Below, one piece after another: positions 1 to 6,522 of a DNA stretch of 7,423 bases. Position 1 is the stretch's first letter. Every line of letters begins with the position of its first letter. The translations under genes and the position numbers were made by a program. Source of the stretch: Cyanobacteria bacterium OH_CDB_58 (GTDB taxonomy: Bacteria; Cyanobacteriota; Vampirovibrionia; Gastranaerophilales; Gastranaerophilaceae); assembly GCA_023435965.1 (NCBI GenBank), contig JAEZLC010000224.1, forward strand, positions 1 through 7,423, read 5' to 3'. A model generated the notes under the pieces. The model had not been told where the DNA came from and made no database searches. It saw only the letters and a list, made by a program, of their open reading frames with translations.

Positions 1-894
1 ATCTTGTATGGTACAACATTAACTGCGACTAAAGTCTGTCTTCAGCATTATTCTACTCCAGAACTTATGATGTTCAGGATGGTTATTTCATCTGTGTTAT
101 TCTTGCCGTTTTTTGCAACGGTTTATAAGAATGTTAAGGTTGAGAGATCAGATTTTAGACTTGTTTTTCTCATGATATTGTGTGAGCCCTGTTTGTATTT
201 TCTTTTTGAGACGAACGCACTGAACTTCACTTCTTCCGGTCAAGCGGGAATTGTTAGTTCTTTAGAACCCATTTTTATAGTAATGGGCGCAAGGCTAATC
301 TTAAAAGAAAGGTTACCCAAATTAGCGTATTATGGTTTGTTTATAGGGATTTTGGGTTCTGTTTTGCTGAGTATTTTCTCAGACGTCAATGAAGCAGCAC
401 CAAGACCATTGTTAGGGAATTTTTTAGAGCTGATAGCCATAATCATGACGGACATAAGTATCATAACCACAAAGTATCTTATGGACAGATATCCTCCGTT
501 TTTCCTTGCGGGAATACAGGTTCTTGGAGGCGGAATATTTTTTGTGGGAGTCAATATTTTGTGCAAGGGATCGTTTGCATTACTTCCAAATATTAGTTCT
601 GTAATCCTTATATATCTTGGAATTCTGACTGTAATCGCTTATGCATTATACAATTATGCCATGTGTACACTATCTGCAAGTAAATCTTCACCATTTTTGT
701 TTTTGCTTCCGGTATCCGCAGTGTTTTTCGGTTGGTTCTTCTTAAATGAAACGTTTAATCTCTACCAACTTTTATCATGTTCTTTTATATTCTTAGGAAT
801 ATACATTAGTCAGATTAAAGACCGTAAAAAGATTGTAAGAATAGCAAGGCTTATGAGATTTGATAATAAAGACAAACTAAAACAGCAGTTGTAA
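1..894 (+). CDS. EamA/DMT-family transporter, 5'-truncated by the window
   Basis: Integral inner-membrane transporter of the drug/metabolite (EamA, 10-TMS) superfamily; the substrate cannot be told from sequence. The reading frame is open from base 1, so the true start lies upstream and the TTG at base 4 is only an internal codon. About 15-25 residues, most of TM1, are probably missing. What remains is 297 residues with two EamA repeats. The first has the family pattern of a small-residue loop (TSSGQAGIVSSLEPIF) ending in KERL. The second ends with the matching SASKSSPFLFLLPV and LNET segments, and hydrophobic helices run throughout. A short basic, probably cytoplasmic tail follows the last helix (IKDRKK onward). 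The TAA stop at 892-894 sits inside the loop of a hairpin terminator. It is convergent with the RTX-like gene, so the two are not in one operon. The family call is firm. Confidence 0.9.
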   Translation: MLYGTTLTATKVCLQHYSTPELMMFRMVISSVLFLPFFATVYKNVKVERSDFRLVFLMILCEPCLYFLFETNALNFTSSGQAGIVSSLEPIFIVMGARLILKERLPKLAYYGLFIGILGSVLLSIFSDVNEAAPRPLLGNFLELIAIIMTDISIITTKYLMDRYPPFFLAGIQVLGGGIFFVGVNILCKGSFALLPNISSVILIYLGILTVIAYALYNYAMCTLSASKSSPFLFLLPVSAVFFGWFFLNETFNLYQLLSCSFIFLGIYISQIKDRKKIVRIARLMRFDNKDKLKQQL

Positions 895-916
895 TACTGC
901 TGTTTGATTATTTTTT
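880..916. terminator. Intrinsic terminator between convergent genes
   Basis: A perfect 9-bp inverted repeat pairs AAACAGCAG (880-888) with CTGCTGTTT (897-905) around an 8-base loop that contains the transporter's stop codon. On the plus strand it is followed by a T-rich run with six consecutive T at 911-916, which suits termination of the transporter transcript. Read on the minus strand, the same hairpin follows the stop of the RTX-like gene and is trailed by a weaker, interrupted T-run, so it may serve both convergent genes. Confidence 0.75.
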
Positions 917-922
917 ATCTTA

Positions 923-2518
923 TTAAATAAGATTTCTTAGTTTTGAAATATCAAAAGGGTTGTTTATTTCTGTAAGTTCGAACCATACATTATTTGCATT
1001 TGCAGTAGAACCATCTTCAAAGATGCTTGTTCCCACTTGTTTATGAGCTACTTGTCCTTCTACGTCAACGTTTTCGTAATCTTTGGTATTTATGTATGCT
1101 ACCTTGGTTAATTCTTCTATTTCAGTTGCATTTTCATCAGAAACAAAGCCAAGCTTAACACCGACTGTTTGAAGTGCTTGATTTAGAGCTTTTAAGTCGA
1201 CAAGTCCTTTTCCGTCTATACAATTTATACCAGTTGCCTTTTGTGCTGATTCCGCTACCATTCTTAATGCTTCAAATCCGTTAGGTGCGTTAAGAGCAAT
1301 TCCGGTAAACGGATCTACTGTTCTATCACCGAATACTTCTTGTCCGTCGGTTTTTTTGTTTCCGTTTATATCTGTCATTGCAAGCATTTTATCGCCACCG
1401 ACAGCAGCTCCATCGGCTGTGCCGTTGCCGTCCATGTCAATGCCTTTTCCATGCTCAGCTGAAACAATTCCGTCTTGGTTGAAGTCTATGATTAAAGGGT
1501 CTCTGTTTATTGTTCTTGTACTTGTGTTTGTTTTTATATCAGATGTGCTGGATGTTTTTTTTGTTCCGTCTATAGCGGTTTCTTCCACTCTTTGGTTCGT
1601 GTATCCAACATTTACGATTATTCCGTCAACCGCAGTAACTCTATTGTTTCCGTTGCCTAGTTCAATGTTGCTGTTTCCTGTGAGGTTTGTTTGAACAGTA
1701 TTGTTACCGTTGCCAATGTTGATGTTGACATTTTTGTTACCGGCTAATGTTGTTTTAGTTTCATCACCGTAAGTGTTTTTTGTATAATCTTGTGTTGTTA
1801 TTGTTGTAGTGGTTGTAGTAGTTGTGGTTGTAGTTTCTGTTGTTGAGTTGCTTGTAGTTTGAGATTGTTGAGATTGTTTGACATCTTTATTTGTTTCTTT
1901 TGTTACTGTTTCAGAGTTCATTAATACATTTTTAGTTGTGTATGAAGAAGATTTACCTGCTAAGTAGCCTGCAAATTCGCTATGTAAGCCGCTAGCTATA
2001 GCAAAGTCAAGAGATGCTATGTAGTTGTTTCCGTTTCCTGCAGATACCTTGAGATTATCGCCTTCGAAAACTATGTTGTTGTTTCCATCTCCACCTGAGA
2101 TGTTGTTATAGTTGCCTAGTGCCAATATTGTATCGTTGCCTTTTCCTGCGTTGATGATGTTGTTAGCACCGATAGTTAGGATTTTATTGTTGCCGTTATC
2201 TGTGATTATGTTATTTGTGTTGCCATTTGTGTTTATTATATTGTTGCCGTTAAATACTTTTACTGTATTGGCATCGCCACTTACAACAATTGTATTGTTT
2301 CCGCCGTTTGATTCTATTCTGTTGTTTTTACCTGTTGAGTTAACTGTGTCATCGCCAGTACCAGTCAAGATTACCGCTTCGTCTGTGGTGTTTGTTATTA
2401 TATCGTTAGCACTACCACCAACAAAAAGGTTTTTTTGACCTTTTTCTTCACTTTTTTGGGTAGTGAAGTGGATATTGCTAGCATTAGTTTTGTTTAGTAA
2501 CTCACCGATTGATAACAT
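923..2518 (-). CDS. RTX-like Asn-rich beta-roll protein with EF-hand-like C-terminal domain
   Basis: Predicted 531-residue extracellular or surface calcium-binding-type protein; its biological role is unknown. A longer frame opens at a TTG (2578), but ATG 2518 is preferred because AAGG lies 6 bases before it and the extra 20 residues look like untranslated AT-rich leader. Residues 34-170 are nonapeptide repeats with Ile/Val exactly every ninth residue (41, 50, 59 ... 167) and GNN/GND turns, as in RTX beta-rolls. Residues 189-259 are a Ser/Thr/Gln/Lys linker with 11 consecutive Thr (229-239). A second short repeat block covers about 260-305. Residues 340-398 hold three Asp/Asn loops (DFNQDG 345-350, DMDGNGTADG 361-370, DINGNKKTDGQE 383-394), then EVFGD and NGFEAL, the pattern of C-terminal domains in many RTX proteins. 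The FEDGST...NNVWF segment near the end also fits that family. There is no N-terminal signal peptide, which would suit type I secretion, but no exporter genes are in view. It may be co-transcribed with the kinase 108 bases upstream. Confidence 0.88.
   Translation of the reverse strand: MLSIGELLNKTNASNIHFTTQKSEEKGQKNLFVGGSANDIITNTTDEAVILTGTGDDTVNSTGKNNRIESNGGNNTIVVSGDANTVKVFNGNNIINTNGNTNNIITDNGNNKILTIGANNIINAGKGNDTILALGNYNNISGGDGNNNIVFEGDNLKVSAGNGNNYIASLDFAIASGLHSEFAGYLAGKSSSYTTKNVLMNSETVTKETNKDVKQSQQSQTTSNSTTETTTTTTTTTTTITTQDYTKNTYGDETKTTLAGNKNVNINIGNGNNTVQTNLTGNSNIELGNGNNRVTAVDGIIVNVGYTNQRVEETAIDGTKKTSSTSDIKTNTSTRTINRDPLIIDFNQDGIVSAEHGKGIDMDGNGTADGAAVGGDKMLAMTDINGNKKTDGQEVFGDRTVDPFTGIALNAPNGFEALRMVAESAQKATGINCIDGKGLVDLKALNQALQTVGVKLGFVSDENATEIEELTKVAYINTKDYENVDVEGQVAHKQVGTSIFEDGSTANANNVWFELTEINNPFDISKLRNLI
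1604..1741 (-). repeat. Second, shorter block of Asn-type beta-roll repeats
   Basis: Encodes residues about 260-305 of the RTX-like protein. Units such as GNGNNTV and GNGNNRV recur with spacing of 9 to 10 residues, so the register is less strict than in the first array. It lies between the Thr-rich linker and the EF-hand-like domain. Confidence 0.7.
1802..1834 (-). repeat. Poly-threonine tract (11 consecutive Thr codons)
   Basis: Residues 229-239 of the RTX-like protein are all Thr, flanked by Glu on the N side and Ile-Thr-Thr on the C side. The codons are a mixture of ACA, ACT and ACC, so the DNA is only loosely repetitive. It sits within a Ser/Thr/Gln-rich linker between the two repeat blocks and probably forms an extended flexible spacer. 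Confidence 0.85.
2009..2419 (-). repeat. Coding array of about 15 RTX-type nonapeptide repeats
   Basis: Encodes residues 34-170 of the RTX-like protein. The unit is 27 bases, and an 18-residue (54-base) super-period is visible: Gly at 55, 73, 91, 109, 127, 145 and 163, with a second Gly series at 63, 81, 99, 117, 135 and 153. The core aliphatic residue recurs every nine residues without insertion or deletion from 41 to 167. Most positions that carry Asp in the classical GGxGxDxUx unit are Asn here; GTGDD and GKGND units are exceptions. Confidence 0.85.
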
Positions 2519-2553
2519 GATAAACCTTGCACTTGTACACATATTTATAAAAA

Positions 2554-2588
2554 CAAAAAGTATATACTGATTACGCAAAGAGTATATA
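2554..2588. repeat. 13-bp direct repeat with GTATATAC-type palindrome upstream of the RTX-like gene
   Basis: Two 13-base copies at 2554-2566 and 2576-2588 (plus strand CAAAAAGTATATA and CAAAGAGTATATA) differ at one position and start 22 bases apart, about two helical turns. The first copy runs into a perfect 10-bp palindrome AGTATATACT (2559-2568). Each copy also reads TATACT on the minus strand, a possible -10 box, but no convincing -35 accompanies either. The pair lies in the gap between the kinase stop and the RTX-like start, so a regulatory role is possible; AT-rich chance similarity is not excluded. Confidence 0.4.
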
Positions 2589-2626
2589 TTGTTACATTCA
2601 TTTACAAATGCCTAACTACCTCTGTA

Positions 2627-3670
2627 TTAAACTATGTTGACTTGATAATCGGGTGAATTTTTGAGTTTGTTTTGTAACTCTGCAAAAGTCAAAAATCCTT
2701 CTTGTGCACCAAAATTTTCTACAACAGATGCTGCATTTACGGATGCGTATTTTAATGAATTTTCTATGTCCCAGTTTGTTTTTTCAAGTGATGCTACAAA
2801 TGTTGATGCGAATGCATCACCTGCTCCTAATGTACTTATTACGTTTGCAGGGAAAGGATTAAGTTGGTAGTATTTTTTGTTGTCGAAGGCGTATACCCCG
2901 TGTTTTCCATCTGTAATTACTACTATTTTTGCGTTTGTAGATTTCAGTTTGTTCAACATTTCTTTTATGTCGGGATGGATTATCTCGGTGGAGTATTTTA
3001 CTACTTTATTGTCAGGTCTAACAACTATAGAGGTTAACATTGAGGCTTCTTCAAGATTCAATATTACAACTTCTGCTGTTTTTAATATTTTATCTAAATA
3101 TTCTGCCCCCTTCTTGATACTGCTGGTTCCGACATTTATTGCCATATTTACATTATTTTCTTCTGCAAAAGTAGCTAGTCTGTCTAAAATTTTTGTAGAA
3201 TCACCGTTTAAGGGAGCTATGTAGAGCCATTTTGCAGATTTGATAGAATCAAAATTTATGTCATCATTGCAAATATTTGCATTTGGGCCTCTATGAGCAA
3301 GAACGGTCCTGTCTCCTTGAAAACTTGTAAGAATAACAGAAAAACCTGTTTTTTCTTCTTCGCTTATTACAATATTTGATTTGTCTACTTTGAATTTGTC
3401 TAATGTCTCAAGAACACTTTTACCTTGAATATCGTTGCCTATTTTTACAATCGGGGAGACTTTAAATCCCAAATTAGCAAGGTTAGTTGCCGCATTTACC
3501 GCTCCGCCTCCTGTAGCATATTTGAACTCATCTATGTCAATTTTAGAGCCATAGGGGTATGACATGTATTCTTTTTTATCAGTCATTGAGCTTACAGAAA
3601 CAATATTTGCAACTTTTGTTTCAATAAATGCGTCCAGTGTGGCACTTCCGATTGTTATGATATCAAACAT
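2627..3670 (-). CDS. PfkB-family carbohydrate (or nucleoside) kinase
   Basis: ATP-dependent cytoplasmic kinase of the ribokinase/PfkB fold, 347 residues, phosphorylating a sugar or nucleoside hydroxyl; the substrate is not determinable here. The frame extends to 3709, but ATG 3670 is chosen because AGGA lies 6 bases before it and MFDIITIGSATLD is the usual family N-terminus. The family's GG motif is at 54-56, followed by VNAATNLANLG (58-68). Signature 2 is STLGAGDAF, with the catalytic base Asp285. The segment YPYGSKIDIDEF (38-49) before the GG motif resembles the lid of the generic 'carbohydrate kinase family protein' group related to nucleoside kinases. One oddity: the first Asp of the usual DTxGAGD is Ser279. 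It begins 16 bases after the recombinase stop, so the two are almost certainly co-transcribed. I would not assign a specific name such as rbsK or adoK. Confidence 0.9.
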   Translation of the reverse strand: MFDIITIGSATLDAFIETKVANIVSVSSMTDKKEYMSYPYGSKIDIDEFKYATGGGAVNAATNLANLGFKVSPIVKIGNDIQGKSVLETLDKFKVDKSNIVISEEEKTGFSVILTSFQGDRTVLAHRGPNANICNDDINFDSIKSAKWLYIAPLNGDSTKILDRLATFAEENNVNMAINVGTSSIKKGAEYLDKILKTAEVVILNLEEASMLTSIVVRPDNKVVKYSTEIIHPDIKEMLNKLKSTNAKIVVITDGKHGVYAFDNKKYYQLNPFPANVISTLGAGDAFASTFVASLEKTNWDIENSLKYASVNAASVVENFGAQEGFLTFAELQNKLKNSPDYQVNIV

Positions 3671-3673
3671 TAT

Positions 3674-3681
3674 TCTTCCTT
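3674..3681 (-). promoter_or_regulatory. Ribosome binding site deciding the kinase start
   Basis: On the minus strand AAGGAAGA precedes the ATG at 3670, with AGGA 6 bases from the start codon. It falls in the 16-base gap after the recombinase stop. This favours ATG 3670 over the longer frame, which would overlap the recombinase. Confidence 0.7.
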
Positions 3682-3686
3682 TTCTG

Positions 3687-4598
3687 TTATATTGCCCTAG
3701 GGTGAGCACTGTTGTATGCCTGTTTTAGCCTCTCCGTTGAGACGTGTGTGTATATTTGAGTGTTGCTTATGCTGCTGTGCCCTAAAAGCTCTTGTACAAT
3801 CCTTAAATCAGCCCCGTTTTCAAGTAGTTTTGTTGCAAAGCTGTGCCTAAATACGTGAGGGGTGACGTCTTTTGGCAATTTTATTGCTTCTACCACCTCT
3901 TTAATTGATTTTCTTATGCTCTGAGGTTGAAGTCTGTAGCCTGTTTTGTTGATAAAAACTGGAGTTTTTTCATCATATTCCTTTTTAAGTTCATCTTTAA
4001 ATATCATATATCTTGCGGTTTTTAGATATGTCTTTAAAAACTCTTTTGCTTTATTTGAAACCAGGACTATTCTCTCCTTGTTTCCTTTTCCCAAAACTCT
4101 TATTTCATTGTTCTCTAAATTTAAATCACCGAAGTTCAAACCGCTTAATTCTGATACCCTCATCCCGGTTGCGTATAATAGTTCGAATATGGTTCTGTTT
4201 CTATAGCCTGCTGGTGTTTCGATTCTGATGTTTCCCAGTATTTGTTCTATTTCTTGTTCTGTAAGGAAGTTTGGGAGAGTTTTTCCTCTTTTGGGAGAAT
4301 GTATGCCTGATGCCGGGTTTGTTTCAATGATTTTTTCTCTGTAAAGATACCTGAAAAAAGTCCTCAAGGATGCGATTTTTCTTGCTGTAGTTGTTTTTGA
4401 GTAGTTGAATTTTTGAATAAATAACAGGTATTCTTTTATTGTCTTGTAGTTAACTTCCTCGATAGAACGCTCGTTTAACCATATAGTGAAGCCAAGAATG
4501 TCTGACATATAGGCTTTTACTGTATGCTGAGAGAAGTTCTTTTCAACTTCTATATATAGTTTGAAATCATTTATGTATTGTTTTGTGATCTGATTCAT
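3687..4598 (-). CDS. xerC: XerC/XerD-type site-specific tyrosine recombinase
   Basis: Cytoplasmic tyrosine recombinase of the Xer type, expected to resolve chromosome dimers at a dif site with a partner Xer protein. The 303-residue length matches the family (about 300). The N-terminal SAM-like core-binding domain covers about 1-95, and the catalytic domain about 110-295. All catalytic residues are present: Arg147 (ATGMRVSEL), Lys171 (GKGNKER), His248 and Arg251 (HVFRHSFAT), His274 (LLGHSS) and the nucleophile Tyr283 (IYTH). The terminal AHPRA is characteristic of XerC/XerD, and NPA at 94-96 leans towards XerC, but XerC and XerD cannot be separated firmly. ATG 4598 is chosen over an in-frame TTG at 4607, which lies in the T-run of the preceding terminator; the Shine-Dalgarno is weak (GAG, 4 bases away). 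It is first of a pair with the kinase gene. No integrase-type arm-binding domain or mobile-element genes are seen, so a housekeeping role is likely. Confidence 0.9.
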   Translation of the reverse strand: MNQITKQYINDFKLYIEVEKNFSQHTVKAYMSDILGFTIWLNERSIEEVNYKTIKEYLLFIQKFNYSKTTTARKIASLRTFFRYLYREKIIETNPASGIHSPKRGKTLPNFLTEQEIEQILGNIRIETPAGYRNRTIFELLYATGMRVSELSGLNFGDLNLENNEIRVLGKGNKERIVLVSNKAKEFLKTYLKTARYMIFKDELKKEYDEKTPVFINKTGYRLQPQSIRKSIKEVVEAIKLPKDVTPHVFRHSFATKLLENGADLRIVQELLGHSSISNTQIYTHVSTERLKQAYNSAHPRAI

Positions 4599-4605
4599 AA
4601 TTCTC

Positions 4606-4653
4606 AAAAAAATTAGTGCATATACAATTATACTAATTATACATGCACTAATT
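4606..4653 (-). terminator. 43-bp palindromic hairpin plus T-run; terminator after the glucanotransferase
   Basis: The outer arms are perfect 11-mers, AATTAGTGCAT (4611-4621) and ATGCACTAATT (4643-4653). Inner symmetry continues to the centre at 4632 (AATTA/TAATT at 4626-4630 and 4634-4638) with only two mismatched pairs. On the minus strand the stem is followed by seven T (4612 to 4606), which makes an intrinsic terminator for the glucanotransferase, whose stop is 23 bases upstream. The stem is AT-rich, so its strength is uncertain. The minus strand also reads TATAAT twice inside the palindrome, which could supply a -10 box for xerC. Confidence 0.65.
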
Positions 4654-4676
4654 AATTATTTAACAAATATTTAATA

Positions 4677-6515
4677 TTAGAAGGCTTTGAAGTTTTCCCC
4701 TAAAGAATTATTGGCTTCTTTTTCGCTCATCGGACCTTTTTCTTCCAGTACGGATGCGATTTTGTGCAATTTTTCTCTAACTTGGTAATCACCCTTATTT
4801 GTTATCTGCATCGCATCAGCCAGGGCCCTAGCGGTATTTAATCCTTTCTTTTCTGTAAGGTTTCTGTGATAAACCTCTTCATAGTTGTCAGGAATTCTAG
4901 CACTCCAGTTGTCAGGATTTATTTTTTGGTCATTAAATCTAACGTCTAAACCAAGTGCATCAAAGGCTGTAAAGAAATTATTTCTTGCTGTAAATAATTC
5001 AGCCCATTTTGCTCTCATAAATAAATTTTTGTCGTTTCTTAGGCTATTTTCGTCAAACATTTTTAAGTTGCTTGCAAGTACAGGAGCTTGTTCTTGTTGC
5101 TTTTCTCTTGCAATTTCAATCAGTGATTTATCATCATGAGTTCCAAGCCCAAATGTGAAATCTTTGTCCGCTAATCCATTATCCTTATAAAATTTTACAG
5201 AACCCCAGCCAGGATTTTGGTAGATAGAATGATGGATTTGTGTTCTGTTCTTTAAAATGCCGTCTCTGAAGTCAACAGGACCTCCTAGCATTTCATATGT
5301 AATGTTCTCCGGTGTGATGTTTTTCTCTCTGGCTGACTGGTCCATAATTTTGAATATGGTATCGCCCATGTATTTAGAGTCTACTGTTCTTACGTCTTGT
5401 CCTTCTTGTTTCTCGTATAAGTAAGGTGAGACAAATTGCCAGGCGGCATCTAGCCTTGCCCCATCATATCTTTCGAAGAACAAATCAAACTTATGTTTTA
5501 AAAGTTGCCCTGCTTCACCGAGCTCTCCAACATAGCCTATTTTGTCGTAGTTGAGTGCAGGTAATCCCCATTGAACAATCCCTTCATCACCCTGACATCC
5601 TACGTATGTATTCTCTTTAAATGCAGATTGGTATGCCCAGTTTTCTCTAGGGGAAAATCCTATGAGGCAGTCTCCGGAGATTTTTATATCCGAGTTTTTT
5701 AATTCTGCTTTAGTTTCTTTCTGTTGTTCGTTTGCGATGAACTGGACAAACTTACTGAAATCGATAGCGTCTGAGTACTGCGATTTGATCTCATTTATTC
5801 TTTGTTCTGTTTCAGATGGGCTGTATTTGCCTGAGAAAAGATTTTTATCTAAATCGTCGCCCCAGTTTTTCCAATAATCGTTTTGATGTTTTTCACTTAA
5901 TGCATCGTAAAGGGCATCTCTTTCAAGCCAATCAGTGGTTTGTGAGCTCAAAAAATCTCTATATTTGATCTTTAAGCTTGAATTTGAATCTAATTCCTGA
6001 AAATTGAGGAAAGCTGTTTTTAATGCTCTTGTTTGTTTTTCTCCGATTACGCTTTCGAAATTTGTTTTTGTTGCAATTTCTTCGTTGGCTACTTCATCAA
6101 ATATTTCTGTCGGGAGAACGTTATTATATTTGTCTTGAGTGAGTTTCTCTAGGTCAATTAAGTGCTCTCCTATTGCAAACACAGCGCCAGAAAATGGGCA
6201 GATGTTACCTTTTGATACTGTTCCCTGAGGACCGTCCTGAAGAAATGTTATTCCTGTCATTTTTTTCATGAACTTGAGAAAATCTTGTCCTGCGTCCGAG
6301 AAGGAAGTGCCTATACCTGTATTTTTTTCTTTTTTGCTTGGAAAACTTGTGTCAAAGCAAACTAAATAAGACTCATTTGTTCCCAATGAGTTCTTTGCTT
6401 TTTTCATTAATGCTTGGTATTCTCGGTTTTCTGCCGATGTTAAAGCTCTTTTAAAAGATACAGATGATTTGTTGTTTGCGGACGGGCAAACACCTCTAAC
6501 CGGTGATACGAACAT
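4677..6515 (-). CDS. malQ: Divergent GH77 4-alpha-glucanotransferase (amylomaltase-like)
   Basis: Predicted cytoplasmic alpha-1,4-glucan transferase that disproportionates maltodextrins, used in glycogen or starch breakdown. The 612 residues exceed the about 500 of compact bacterial amylomaltases. The excess includes an N-terminal extension of about 50 residues rich in Ser, Asn and Lys. Recognisable GH77 pieces in order are a GIGTSFSDAGQDF segment, SGAVFAIGEHLIDLE, a WLERDALYDAL segment (usually DYALF), GDCLIGF near the usual GDLPIYV, and the catalytic core. The three catalytic acids are Asp356 (RLD), Glu408 (YEMLGG) and Asp461 (GTHDD). Their spacing (52 and 53) is close to the Thermus enzyme's Asp293, Glu340 and Asp395. 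Motif context differs from the consensus (RLDAA rather than RIDH, EMLG rather than EDLG), so it is a distant member and the exact glucan substrate is uncertain. Start ATG 6515 has AGGAG 7 bases upstream. It is monocistronic by its terminator. Confidence 0.82.
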   Translation of the reverse strand: MFVSPVRGVCPSANNKSSVSFKRALTSAENREYQALMKKAKNSLGTNESYLVCFDTSFPSKKEKNTGIGTSFSDAGQDFLKFMKKMTGITFLQDGPQGTVSKGNICPFSGAVFAIGEHLIDLEKLTQDKYNNVLPTEIFDEVANEEIATKTNFESVIGEKQTRALKTAFLNFQELDSNSSLKIKYRDFLSSQTTDWLERDALYDALSEKHQNDYWKNWGDDLDKNLFSGKYSPSETEQRINEIKSQYSDAIDFSKFVQFIANEQQKETKAELKNSDIKISGDCLIGFSPRENWAYQSAFKENTYVGCQGDEGIVQWGLPALNYDKIGYVGELGEAGQLLKHKFDLFFERYDGARLDAAWQFVSPYLYEKQEGQDVRTVDSKYMGDTIFKIMDQSAREKNITPENITYEMLGGPVDFRDGILKNRTQIHHSIYQNPGWGSVKFYKDNGLADKDFTFGLGTHDDKSLIEIAREKQQEQAPVLASNLKMFDENSLRNDKNLFMRAKWAELFTARNNFFTAFDALGLDVRFNDQKINPDNWSARIPDNYEEVYHRNLTEKKGLNTARALADAMQITNKGDYQVREKLHKIASVLEEKGPMSEKEANNSLGENFKAF

Positions 6516-6522
6516 TATTACT

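Noticed and set aside
1356..1694. Plus-strand open frames opposite the RTX-like gene (also 2112-2438), with many hydrophobic residues
   Set aside because: They are antisense shadows: Asn/Thr/Gly-rich repeat codons read in reverse give Val/Leu/Phe/Pro runs. They lack Shine-Dalgarno sequences and family resemblance.
2519..2578. TTG-initiated 20-residue N-terminal extension of the RTX-like protein, which looks like a hydrophobic signal
   Set aside because: No ribosome binding site precedes the TTG, the segment is AT-rich leader DNA containing the direct repeat, and the ATG at 2518 has AAGG at good spacing.
3687..4598. Tyrosine recombinase as a phage or integrative-element integrase
   Set aside because: Length, the AHPRA terminus and the absence of an arm-binding domain, tRNA, att repeats or mobile genes nearby favour chromosomal Xer.
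4599..4607. TTG start of xerC, three codons upstream of the ATG
   Set aside because: It would lie in the T-run of the preceding hairpin, with no Shine-Dalgarno; the ATG start gives the normal family length.
4611..4653. Palindrome beside xerC as a dif or attachment site
   Set aside because: A dif site has 11-bp half-sites separated by about 6 bp; here the arms are 21 bp apart and do not resemble known dif half-sites. A T-run following the stem fits a terminator better.
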